The translations under genes and the position numbers were made by a program. From Phoronis australis (Eukaryota; Phoronida; Phoronidae), in the NCBI GenBank assembly GCA_002633005.1, contig NMRA01000074.1:128631-192630 (forward strand): 64,000 bases of DNA. Direction: 5' to 3'. The notes below the pieces were generated by a model. That model was not told the DNA's origin and ran no database searches. It saw only the letters and a list, made by a program, of their open reading frames with translations. Shown in pieces: positions 1 to 12,500 of the stretch (position 1 is its first letter; each line of letters begins with the position of its first letter).

Positions 1-1600
1 GGTTGAAAGTTGGGAAACCCCTTTCAGTTTACAAATTACNTCACTCAAATCGAATCATCCGCCGCGCGCATAGAGCAGTTCCATGCGTGCCCACACACAG
101 TCCTTTCATTCAGTGAATCGGAAAAATATTGAAACTCAGTACGAGGTGCATATAGCATAGACATATGATGCGGACAACGAAAACAAAACGTAGGTTTGAA
201 ACTGAGGGATCGAACTGTACGACTGCGTGCAAGACCGTTGAGAAAGAACGCACCGAGTCCGGTCGTGTCGCCGTCGTCTGTGACTTGGTGTTCTGGAACA
301 CAGCAAGTTGTGAAAAAGATAAATCCTCACTCAAATTCAATATTTTCATCGGTTATTTGACGTTTCACTGTTTCCGGCGATCTTGTGCTAACGGCGCACT
401 TTAACCACCGATTCGATTTCTATTTTTCATTTCGTTCGCGTATTGTGTATCACAATGAACTGTTGACCTACAGTTACTGCTGAGTCCGCCTTTGACTTAA
501 TTCGACTCGACGCACTGAAACCCCATGTAAAAAATAAAACGTTTTATTTATAATTAAGTTAATTTATGTACTGGAAATTCAGTTAACATTGCGAGTGAGT
601 GTTAAAATAACCAACAAGGTGAAGACATGTATAGGTTAATTATTAAATTCATCAAAATTTTCACCGAAGACGGAGAACCATCAGACTAGAGGCTCGACGT
701 TTTCCGCGTTTTTCCGGCTTCGGCAAACCGACTTAACTTGAACTTGGGACCACGAGTTCTCGAAAACGACTCTGCAGATTTCTCTGAAACTTTTCAGTTT
801 TAATGTTTATTTAACAATGTCAAAATCGCTTTAAGGTTTTGTTTTTAAACGGTTCGAGTTTTATTGTACTGTGCCTTAGACGAATACGACCGCTGTTTTT
901 TACAAAAATGCCCTAGGTTTTGCGAGTTGATTCGGCGAAGAAACCGAACTACATGAGTTATCGAGAATCCTTTATATCAATTTTGAGAGATGTTGACAAG
1001 TTTTCATTCAAAGAAGGTTTCATTAAAATGGACTAAAGGGTATTTGTCCTATGAATGTACAAATGTTAAAAATGAAAATTTGACTTGGAGGGCTGACCAC
1101 GTTAGGAGAATGATGATACGCAAGTACAAAATGGTATCTCTATAATCCATGATCTTTGTTCTTTCAGAAAATATATACTACTACTGGTTGACTCAGCCTA
1201 GGTTTTCGGGTAACTGGCTCTGAATTAACTTTCCTCAATGTGGTCCTACAAAACCTGTATGTAAAGCTTTATTTTTGAGTAAAGAAAGGATAGTCGATGT
1301 TCTGTCTACAAACCTGTTCGAAGGAGCAGCTGGATACTAAATGTGCATTCGTCACAAAGCCGTGACGCAACCAAATTCTTCAGTTTCAAAAAAAATATGT
1401 CTTGAAAGATCGGATGAGCCATTTAGACTACTTTATTTTGTCGCAGGTTAGTATACATACGTCGGATCTTGACCTTTGCGGAAAAAACGCAATTTTCTGT
1501 CTGACGACTGGCCACTGGCGGAATTAAAATGTCGCGAAAGGTGAGTTGATCAAAGGGCAAGGCATGCTGTTTCTGCCGTTCTTGGCCAACATTCACCATT
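1..1600. other. left flank, no supported gene
   Basis: Only short unrelated open frames are seen (up to 79 codons near 165-404), with no recognisable domain and no convincing splice pattern. It is CpG-containing near 60-260, which could hint at a neighbouring promoter, but nothing more can be shown. A single N lies at 40. Confidence 0.4.
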
Positions 1601-1609
1601 CTGCCTGAC

Positions 1610-1725
1610 GACGATAGGTATCCGGACTATAATGACCCCGTGAAAAAATAATCGGGGGGGGGGCATTTTTCACTATCAAAATGACTCCGGATAGTTTTTT
1701 CACGGGTAAATGTTACATACGTCCG
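1610..1725. repeat. imperfect inverted repeat
   Basis: A segment with tatccgga, gacccc and gtgaaaaaat is followed after a G-run by gactccggata and gttttttcacggg in opposite orientation. It looks like a degenerate hairpin element. Confidence 0.4.
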
Positions 1726-2077
1726 TAAAAACTTGTTCTGTCAGTATAAAACGGCCTTGCATTGAGGGGTTAGGATAACTTGGAGACATACGCCGGCCGC
1801 AATAGGGGGATCTTTAAATTACAAATCCAATCGATACGCATATGCCAGTGTCTGGGCGGGGGCTACTGGCGTGGGTTTGCTATCAAAGACTAAAACCACC
1901 AAGGAGTGGTAATCTGGGTCAAGTGGCTGAACTTACGACTGAAGCCTGGGATTACCGGGGGGAGGGGGGNACGGTACTAACATTCGATGAAAAACATTCT
2001 ATACCAAAATTGGCAAGTGGCACTTGTATAGGCCTGTAGTACAGTTTTCAATGGCCCCGGCCAGTTGCACCAGTCAG

Positions 2078-2420
2078 TCCCAAATAGGGACTCAACTATA
2101 ACTACTGCGTATTTGCGGGCTTGTGAAAACACTGATTGTCCTATACTCTTATGCTGTTTGAATATACGCCAATTTTTGTCTTTTATACAAATCGAGAGTA
2201 AAATCTAGATTGAATTCCATGAAAATTGAGGGATCTTTTCAATTTGATTGAATTTAGGGCTCAGTTTTTAGTTATCGATTATTAGAAAATGTCATTATTC
2301 AAAGAAGAGCTCATAATAAAGATTCAATTATATAGAAAAAATATTACACATGTGCCTAAAAAAACGAAACAGTACGAAAAAGATTTAGGGACCTTAGATG
2401 AGTCCCTATTTGGGACTGTT
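2078..2420. repeat. short inverted-repeat element, MITE-like
   Basis: The block cagtcccaaatagggactca near 2078 is inverted near 2398-2421 as gagtccctatttgggactg. Each arm is itself nearly palindromic. No open frame lies between them. Confidence 0.5.
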
Positions 2421-3512
2421 TCATGCAACCGCGGGTACAGTCCCCCGGCGGGGGGTGGGAACCAGGTAGTGGGGACCCGAATTGTACGTATACGTATTGA
2501 AGGGGGGCTGTAGCGATCAGGGTTGAGTTGCATATCTAAAGTTTCAAAAGTTATCCGCTGGATAAGTTTGATTATTGCATGACGCCACTGAAGTGCCTTG
2601 TTCAACAATAACAACGTGACACGTGCATTCAGTTGCTATACAGCGTATAACTTTTATGCAACTGGGCCCAGATCAGTAGTAGAGGAGCTGGCCGCGCTAC
2701 GAAGGCTGGGATCGGCAACCAGAGGACTACGCCGGTACAGTTGTCTGATCTCGGCGGGGCCGGGGACGGGCTTCTTACATCAAGGTACAAGAGAAGGGAT
2801 CAACGATGTGCAAGGTATAAAAGGGTGTCCGCATGCAGGCCCAGAACCAAAGTGCGGGAGCAATGAGAGCCACTCCCTGAGCTGGTTCTGAGATCGAAGA
2901 AACATGTCTGATAAATACCCACTTTAGAGACGACTGCCGAGATGCAATCGACAGCACGATGCGCGGGATGGGAGGGAGGGGATAAATAACTTGCGTGAGT
3001 GAAGAATTTTATGCTTGCCTAAGTGGTGCGCAGCAAGAGAATGTGCATTACTTTTTCAGTGGGCAGAGAATATGCGTGGGAGCTGCGGCGGTCAGTTCGC
3101 GAGCAGAGGAAAGCGAAAACTGCGGTGCTCAGTGTGGTATCCCGTTATTCGAATCCGTGAGAGCTGGGTCAAGCGCGCGTGAGAGAATTTTCAGTTTCTC
3201 AACTATGAGCAGAGCGCTGTGTATCAGAATGAAGTGGAGGGAGGGAAAAGAACGATTTGAAATGTTTTGGGAGCGAGGCTTATCTCTTTGCTAGCAAATA
3301 ATTACACTTAGGGTGTGGGATACAATGAGATAAATATAACTATGTATATAGCTCATTGGTGGGATATAACAAAACGCCGCCTGGTGCGAGATCAGGACTT
3401 CGTATCCGTGATACAAGAATAGCATGCGTGAGAGAATTTTTGTACGCTGGCAACCACGAGCGATGCACACTGCTTTTTAACCTTTAAAACCTGCAAGTTA
3501 TTTATGTGAAAG
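2421..3512. other. flank with G-rich and weakly repetitive sequence
   Basis: It contains a GTATAAAAGGG TATA-like box near 2815 and a related phrase (gtgagagaatttt) near 3178 and 3428, with a looser version near 2995. This suggests an old, diverged repeat. No gene is supported. Confidence 0.3.
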
Positions 3513-3538
3513 AATGACCCCATGGGGTCATTTTTTCA
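3507..3538. repeat. 32-bp palindrome
   Basis: The centre aatgaccccatggggtcatt (3513-3532) is a perfect 20-bp palindrome. The flanks extend the pairing with one mismatch (tgaaag / tttttca). Confidence 0.7.
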
Positions 3539-3539
3539 C

Positions 3540-5476
3540 AATAGTTCCCATTAAATTCACACCCACCGGCAGTTAAAAAGCGACTTGGGTCATTTTTACA
3601 GAGTCATTATTTAATGCTGCACCAGCTCCACTAAGGCCCAGACAAAATGTCTAATTGCAAGTCCAGAATGAAGCCAGGTACGGAAAAACAAACTTCCCAT
3701 CATCGGTATTTGTTAGATGGGCATATAATCAAATCTATAATCTAATCTTAGTTGTAATGTCAACAGAGTATTGGTTCTGGTCACAAAGTTGTGGTGTGGT
3801 ATTTTTAGCAGCTCACTTCCTCAAAACAATCACTGGAGATGAGCAAAAATGATGCGGGATTTTTTTATTCATATCCTTTGGCATATGGCAACTCTAACAT
3901 TGCTTACCCTTCTGGTTACCAGTCCCCCTGAACACCCCTAAGTCCGCCTCTAATGAAAATGTCACAAGACCAGGTGCATTTTGTATTTAACCAAGATCAT
4001 AACAACATAAACAGAATTAAGAATTTACAAACATCTTATCACAGATAGGAGTTAAAAGTTTTTAAAAAACATAAATACATGTTAAAAGACCATAAAGAAA
4101 CTGCAACATTTAATAACAAAATTAGCTTAGCTCTGCAATGTGCAAAGATTGCGCCTTTTCATCATAAAAGCCATATAATGTTACATGATTGACAAGAATT
4201 ATGCAGACCCCATCATAAGAGCAAAATAATATCACTGAAAACCATTTAAAATTTCTTTTAGCTAGGCCCTGCAAACACACACGTCAGACTACAAGCATAA
4301 ACAAAATGTTTTGGATAGAAAAATATTGACTAAATCAAGGAATACATTCACTGTATCTTAAGAACTGGCAACAAAATAATTGTTTAATAACTACCAATCT
4401 TTCATTCTTACTTGCATATTCTAAAACATCTTTGAAGAATACAAAACTGAAAAGTGATTTTCAATTTAAAAGTAAGATGTAGAGGTAACCAGATAGTTAA
4501 ACAACATAACAACTAATGAAACCAGAAAACAGGAAAATTTACTGATTAACGACAAAAACTCTTCACTTGGGGACAAAAATAATTGCTAAAATTGACATGT
4601 TTCTATTTTTTGAAGGCTTACTACATTGTTACAAATGCTCAAATTTTTATCAAATGTTGAACAACAGCTCCACCAAACAAACTGTGGTGACAAGGACATA
4701 AAATTTCCTTGGAATATCCCGAAGTCAAGTAATTCGACAATACAAAACTCCTATCTGCCATGTTGTCCCAAAGTGAAGATTTTTTTTTTAAATTTACTCT
4801 TAACTTATATCCTTAGGTTATAAAACCTATTGTGTGAAGAAATTTTTAAAATCCGGTGATTTGATTGGTCATTCTGCAGTTCAAAAGCTATCCACCGTTA
4901 TGCTTTGTATTTCACAAAAAATTTCAATAAGGGCAGTTATACTAGGTAATGATGTACCTATAACTGCGGTAAGTCTAATTGTCTTCATGCAGTTTATGTA
5001 TATGTATTTATTCACTCAAAAATCAACTTCCGATCAGCAAGATTTTCTTGTTAGTTGCTAACGGAAAATTTCTTACAGTAAAATCCCAACAACTTGGTAC
5101 AGAAAACAGCACAAGTAAAATTTAATTTTGTAATTTTTTTTCATTAAAAGACCATAAGTGGTACCAAAAGTTTTCAATTTTTCATTAATTAAACAATCAT
5201 GAAGTGGGACTGAAATTAATGGTTTACCTTTTTTGAGTTCTTAACCTACTGTAACAATCACCCAAAAGTATCAAAATTCATGAGCATTATTTCTCACTGC
5301 TCAAAAACCTTGACTAGAGAAATGAAATGAAATGTCAATTCTGGCCATAGTCTTGTCCGAAATCGTTGCGATTTTACAAGTGATCAGTTTTGTCTTGTAC
5401 ATACTACAGACACATTCGGTCAATGTTCGGTCCCAAATCATTTCAATTGTATGCAAATTAGCATGATGTGATAACT
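3540..5476. other. AT-rich flank, likely TEP1 3' UTR plus intergenic
   Basis: It is directly downstream of the TEP1 stop on the minus strand. It is A/T-rich with only short open frames and no recognisable protein motif. The 3' UTR end cannot be placed. Confidence 0.4.
5007..5012 (-). promoter_or_regulatory. candidate poly(A) signal for TEP1
   Basis: TTTATT on the plus strand reads AATAAA on the gene strand, about 465 nt past the stop. Other AATAAA-like sites exist further left in this AT-rich flank, so the choice is a guess. Confidence 0.3.
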
Positions 5477-5590
5477 TTAATTTCTCCACACTAAGAAGTA
5501 GACATTTCCCAACTCATCACCAGCCACCAAGCCACCAGAGGGAGCCACTGCCAGACTAGTGACAGGAGCTTGTGTGTAGAACTGACCTGT
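5477..5590 (-). CDS. TEP1: TEP1 exon 50: terminal coding exon
   Basis: 114 nt including the TAA stop (5477-5479). It encodes [20 protein letters not shown] and [17 protein letters not shown]. The ending GNVYFLVW resembles the C-terminal blade of TEP1. The exon starts phase 0 after TTATTTCAG. Confidence 0.95.
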   Translation of the reverse strand, partial: TGQFYTQAPVTSLAVAPSGGLVAGDELGNVYFLVWRN

Positions 5591-6490
5591 CTGAAATAAC
5601 ATGTCAACAATGACGTCAGTACAGTGGCAACTAACAAGTGCCAAAGATACGACTAGTATCTGGACTTGGGAAACAGCAGATAGTTCATGAAACAAAAGTT
5701 AGATGGAGTAACTGTCTCTCCGCTTTGAAACTCTAGCAATAACAATTTTCAGACAAACCTTAATCGAAATCTTTTCAATGGATGCCAAATTATTAGCCAC
5801 ATACAGCACACGTCAAAATGAAAATGACAAAATTCTGTTTTCCCGTCATGACGACTATGACTCATTGTGAATCATCATTACAGCAACTATAACTTACTGT
5901 AAATTCTGCTTTGCAGGAATTCTGTTTGTGTTCAATTGTCATGACAGGGAATTGTGGGTCATCATGTCTGTCAGTGGTGTACATTATGTAAAGAGTATCA
6001 AAAGAGAAGCAGTTGGAAATTCTGTATACAACATTTCTCTTATCATCTGACTACAACATAATAATAAATTTCTTTTGAAAGTCACAATGGAAAATTTGCA
6101 CAATCATTTGAGAAGCTCACCTGCTTCAGATTGGTGTCCCACACTTTGATACATCCATCTCTGGACCCTGTGTAGGACTGACCATTACCATGGACCATGG
6201 TGGTGATTGCTCTGGAGTGGATCTAAACAAAACACACGGATGTCAGTGAGCTACTAATCACAGACTAACTTTTAACCTCCATGATAACTCACCGTTAGAC
6301 GTACAATGGCAGCCATCACTTTGCATGATGTGGATTACTAACATAACACGACCTTCACAATCTGAGAGATCAACACTAGCCTTGTGCATCAGCCCGTGGC
6401 AGTTTGAAAATTACAAGGTCATCATTTGTGACCTCGGCAAAATTCCAGCACACAATTTCAACATGCAGTCTCCACACAAACGCACCCACC

Positions 6491-6530
<40 letters not shown>

Positions 6531-9500
6531 AACACATGATTGGGTCACTTTCTGGTGTTATGACACTCATATTTCCCTTTATAATTGTGATAAAGTGCTC
6601 TTGGGGTGTTTTTGGGCAATGTGACTGAGCTGACCTGAGTTTAGAATGCCCAAGTCGCATGCATTGGATTAATGCAAGTTGGCCAAACCTCAGCTTACAT
6701 TTCCAAATTTCAACTCATCATATCAAATGGATGTACTTTCACCTTAAAGAGACAATAAGCCGAAGCATTCCATCAAAATAACAGTGTCAACTGAGGCCAC
6801 TTGCTATCTGTCCCATCCTCCGTTCTATTAAGCAAAAATTTCTAGGCTGGAGAAAAAGCCTCAGACCAAGTCGATCACGACACTTGTCAGCTAAGGCTAT
6901 ATGCCGATTTATTGTAACCAATTTCAGTTCAAACAAAAAATCAGAATATAGAGGACAAAACATTTTTAACTTATCAGAACAGACAAGCAGCATAATTATT
7001 GGACCATCCACAATGTATGTGGGTCAAGCTTCTGCAGGGTATCAAGTTAACTAGGAATCGACATTTGGCTAAATGGTAAGTTCAACACACTATCCAAAGA
7101 TATTGTTCATTCCGTGGTCTCCTTTGTGGTGTCGGGTGCATGAAGTTAAAGCTTTGATACACGTTACCAACTTTTAGGCTTGTGAAAATCCCATTACAAT
7201 GAAGCAAGCAGTTCAAACAAACTGTAATGTGGAAACTAGTAAAGATAGATGTTTGATTTGTCAAATCGAAAACCTGTCAAGACTATGGATTTCATTGATT
7301 CGATGCATACTCTATTCATCAATACAATCCTACACTAGTCTATTAATATTTACACAGAATAAAGGTTGCAGGGCCAAAACGATGCTGTGCCAATGTCTCT
7401 TCCAAGTTTTCAAGAAAGATCAGTGCCTGTAACATGCTATTTCACCAGATATCAAAAGACATCCCAAAAGTATCCCTACTCTCATATTGAGAAAGTTTTG
7501 TGAAGACTTGTGACTAGCTTTAAATAATTATGCCGTGGATGACTAAACAAACATCAATGATAGAAACGGGAGGAGTAACTGTTAAATTTACAGGAAAAAC
7601 AAAAAACATCGCTCACAGAAATTTGTCCCACTTGAAAAACTACTACGGACTGCGCCACCCTTAGAAGCTGCTGGAATAAATTGCCATTTACTTGACTGAC
7701 AACTGAAGTTTGATTCTAAAAGTGGTTTATTTGCAGTCTAAATCACCCATTGCGTACAAGTTTTTAAAGAGAAATAGGCATTTTAAACAACAAGAAATCA
7801 CAAGAAGAAACACCACAAGAAGAGACATTTTAAAAAATGTCACTTCAAAAATATTTCTTCAGAAACTTTGTAGAGAAAAAAATGAAATACTAGCACCCGC
7901 CAGTGATCAACTGCACATAAGTAGTTATTCACCTTTAGCTGTTTGACAACTCCCTCCTCGAGGATGTCCAAAACTGTCAATGTTCCTTCCGAGTCACCAA
8001 CCCAGATAAAGTTCCCGAACGAAGACAGACACAGGGGCTTTGAAGAGGTCGTCAGTTCACTCAGTTCCTGGATTGTGTCAGCAGAAATTTTTAAGCTTGT
8101 CTGAAAGAGAAAGACTTGCTTTAAAAAGGCTAGATTAAAGGTAGCCTCAGATGACTAATCTTAATTCAAGTCACAAAATCAGCAAGAATTAGTGTTTTTT
8201 TAGATCAGCCGTAAAATGTGGATTCAAACTCAAAACATCAGCAGTCGTCATCTGATCCTTTGCTAGTTGAGCTTAACCCCACTCTGCAAGTAGAAGAAAG
8301 TCCCCAACCTCAATTTCAACAAATGACTGGCAACCAACGGTGAGAATTGTAATAACACCATAAAAGCAGTGGATTAGTGGAGTTTATAGCTCTGGTCAAA
8401 GCTAATAATATCAAGATATCTATCACATTCCACAATAATCTTAAAATGCATTTTTCAGTCCAAACCAGTGTAATGCATGCACAGAACACAGAATGTAAAA
8501 TGGTAGGGAATACTATCATGCCGTGACCATGATGTTAAATATCCTCAAGAAAGAAATGATTTAATTCATATTACACAATGCTTAAGCAAGACACCACTAA
8601 TCCACTGCTTTTATGCTGTTATTATAATTCTCACTGTTGGTTGCCCGACATTTGTTGAAATTGAGGTCGGGGACTTTATGCTTTTAATACTCATAAAATA
8701 CTCGCAGAGTGGGGTTAAGCTCAACTAGCAAAGGATCAGATGACGACTGCTGACGTTTTGAGTTTGAATCCACCACTTCGCCTACTTTTTTGGTAGATGC
8801 AATACTATTAAATAGTTTGTTTTCCAAAGGTGATAATTCCTTCGTTTATGTTTTGAATTAATCAATTTCTGATTAAAATGAACAATGATTTTTTCTTTTC
8901 AAAAATACGTGCCATATCTGACTGGAGCTCTTACGTGGCACCTTTTAACAGTTTATGTTCCATCTTGGTCCGAAGTAGATTGTAACAGGACTATCCCGGA
9001 CTACACAGTAATAGTACACTCCTTTGTCCCAGAGGTAAGAAAGCCCGTTTTCATGGGACTAATGTAAGGCACAAGTCATGTCTGAAACCGACCAGGTGGA
9101 ATGTGTAAATAATCAAACTTACTTCAACTGTTTGAAAGTACCGGAACTGAAGGTATATTCAAGAAAGGGGATTCTGTTCACAACAAACCCCACAAACGTG
9201 AGACTGATGTTAGGAAGGCGGTAACAGTCAGATATAATTTGCCCATACTTTGAGAACCAGTTTGATGCCTGTTATCTAGTGGAGAAAACTGATTCTCAAT
9301 ATGCAGGCACGTTATATCCGGCCATTACCTGGATGTCAACTCACTTAACATCACACACTTTATCCAACTTTCTGCTGTGGGAGCTGCAGCCCACAGCAAA
9401 AACATAATACTTCGTTGGTATTGGAAGGGCAGCCGAGAAAAGCTTGTAAAGAATACAACAACAACAACAACAAAGAACATGACGTGGAACTCCAACGGCA

Positions 9501-12500
9501 TGAATCTGAGGCTACAAATTTAGTGCTTGACAGATATTGCGGCATTGGGAGTGATTTTCAAGAGTCGCCATGTAATTGGGGACGGCCCAATTGTTTTGAC
9601 TTAAGTTACAAAAATGCCCCAATTTGGGACAGATTCTAGAGTTTAGGACAAGGAAACTACTGAAACTGGAAACTGGGACAAGGGCGATTTTGGCGCTTAC
9701 CACCTTTCTAAAATTTTGGACAGTGCTTTCAATTTACAAAGCCGCTTATTTTGCCATGTCTTTCCAGTGATTCTTGAATTTCAGATGGCCAATATACGCT
9801 ATTTCTACAAATTGGGACAAGCACTGACCCTGAACAAAAGAAATAAGAATTTTTGCTGTCCCAAATTGGAGAATCTATACTGTAACTTAAATCTAGTTTG
9901 TCATTTTAAAAGTATTGGACTAACCAGAAAGTCCTAGCAAACCTTAGAAAAATATTAAAAAACCCCGAGTTTAACCACTCAAATGTAGGCCCGTCAATTG
10001 ATAGGCGAAGTTGCTTTTTCATGCCATATTGCGTCCCTGCAAGATCCCACCACAAACAACAAAAGACTGATGACAGTTGCATTGAATATGGCTCTGAATA
10101 GTACACCATTGCGTGTAGGTGTTATTCACAGCAGCTTGTGAATTAAAAGGTGATTCTAGCAGTGACACAGACAGGGGCAAGCCAAAGCCTAACAGTTTAT
10201 TACTTTGTCAATTTGGTGGGCTCATGGGGATGCTCTTAACATAGTGTAGGGACCAAATTTACAAGAGTGTTACTGTTCAAAATATGCTTTGAGTTCAGGG
10301 AAAGTATGATGGGCAATAAGAAGAATTTCATTTTGTCAAATATTTCTCAACAAATTATTTTGCTTGGTCCGACAGACAGTATGTACTACACAGCTGTCAC
10401 CAAACAAAACTAGGCAAAATTCTGGACATCTACAATGAGGTAAAAAGCCTTAAAAACACAGACTTTAGTAATCAATCTCATCTCAAACTGAAGAATTTTT
10501 ACCGCATGTCAAAAGTCTCACCTTCTGCTGAGTCTCCACTGTGCACGACACCAATGAACGATCCAAAGATGCACAGAACACTTTACCCCCAGGGCAACAA
10601 CACATGTCTGTAACCCAGGAACAGCCAACGACGGCACTGCTTATTCTTAAATTGAGAAATGATGAGATTTAAAAGACACAGGTACAGGTTTTTGAAGGAT
10701 GCTTTAAGTCACAAAGCTCCTAGGAAATTCTAGAAGCAAACCAATCTGAACAGACTCCACTTCCCACAAATAACTTGATATACACTAACTGAAACAGGTG
10801 TTGACCTAAATTAAAGCTGCATGTCAATTTTGAAAACCATGATTTTGACTCATGTCTTGTGGTGAAGCCCTTTGTTTTTTTAATGCGTCAAGTTAGTGTT
10901 CCTAACTAAACATGATAAAACGATGGGCTGAATGGAGTTCATTGATTGCATTCAGAAGGAAGATTGTTCCCTGCAAACTTGATTTATTTTTAGTTTGAAG
11001 TTTCAGTTAAACATAATTAGCTATACAAAGTGGTATGTTAAAGTCCCTATGTTTCAGATTTCATCGACTCTTTAAAGCAATTGAGGCTGACGTTAAGCAG
11101 AATGTTGGCACCAAATACTGGCTGTAATGCTTTGCACTATTTTGTAAAAACATACACATAGCCTGGTCACAAGAATCTATAATGTACAATTAAATGGATT
11201 ATCTACGAGATAGATGGGAGCCAGCCTGTGACCAGCTACAATACAAGCCAAAAGTATTCAGACAAAATGAATCGTCGAATTCCTGGTCATGACGCTAGGG
11301 CAAAAGCTGAATTCACCATCACACCGAGAAAGAAGGGTATTGACAAAAGATTTAAGGTGGCAAAGGCTTTTTGTCATTATAAGTTTATCGCCTTAATGTT
11401 TATAACCAGTCATTTTCACTGACAGCAGATATGATTAGCCATCAAGATGGAGAAATAGTATTTTGTATGATTTGTCTTGAACTGTATACTGCTTTTAGTG
11501 CATAAATGTTGGACCTATGTTAACCAACTCATTGAGTTTAGCCAAATATTACCTGGCCTGTGATGAAAACAGATTTGTATAGTGAACTTGGTCAGGCTGG
11601 TCAGTCCACACCAGCACCACCTGTTGGAGGTGATGAACAATAGTCAGTCTGGTAACGGGTAATCCAGACGAACTCTGCACAGTCTTCACAAGCCTGAGAA
11701 TGGAAGGAAACGGAGAAACCATTTTGGTTAAACATTGATTAAATAAGTCGTGTCTGATTGATAGCGATGACTCCCTATTACATGCTACAAAACAACAGAG
11801 CATTCTTCAAACTAATTATCCGAGCACTTGATTACAGCTGCAAACTTCACAGTTCAAGTGTAATGTGAGCTAATTATGTCAAAAATATCCAAATAATTAT
11901 GATGCTCTTTCAACGAGCTATAAATGAAAAAAAAGGTTTCTACACATGTTTAGAGCTTGTAACTTTAAGGCTATGTGTGACCCAAAAAATTGTCAAAATT
12001 TAGCTAACTTCAAATCATCATCATATCTGAGAAGGCTGAACAGATTCATATGAAACATCTACATACTAGTATGACGGTTTATGCATTGTTATCCAAAACT
12101 CTGCTAGGAATTGTTTTATATGTTCCACTCTTGTATGAGGGGCTACCAAAAATAGGACTTTCATGATTTTCATGAATACTACGAAAGTAATACATAAAAT
12201 GGGAACAAAATAATTTAGAAAACTGTAGTAGCATCTTTTATATTTCACATTAAACATTTGATCATGTTGTTCACACTGTAGTTTTATTTTGAATTCATGA
12301 ATTTTACTAAAACACATGGTCACATGATTCAGTTAATTGCACAATCAGATTAATTTTGGTAAAAAGTAAAAAATCTACAGGCTTTTTACTTTCAGGAAAT
12401 ATATACTTAATGTACTGGATTTATTAAAAAAGAAAATAATGCTTGAATTTCAATCTCATGCAAAACCTCCCAAGTACATGCATTTCCACAAACAGCCACC

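Noticed and set aside
165-404. 79-codon open frame at the left end as a gene
   Set aside because: No domain, no splice context, and overlapping open frames of the same length on the other strand.
2640-2960. Possible LTR or retroelement leader with a TATA-like box
   Set aside because: No TG...CA ends, primer-binding site, duplicated flank or gag/pol sequence could be found.
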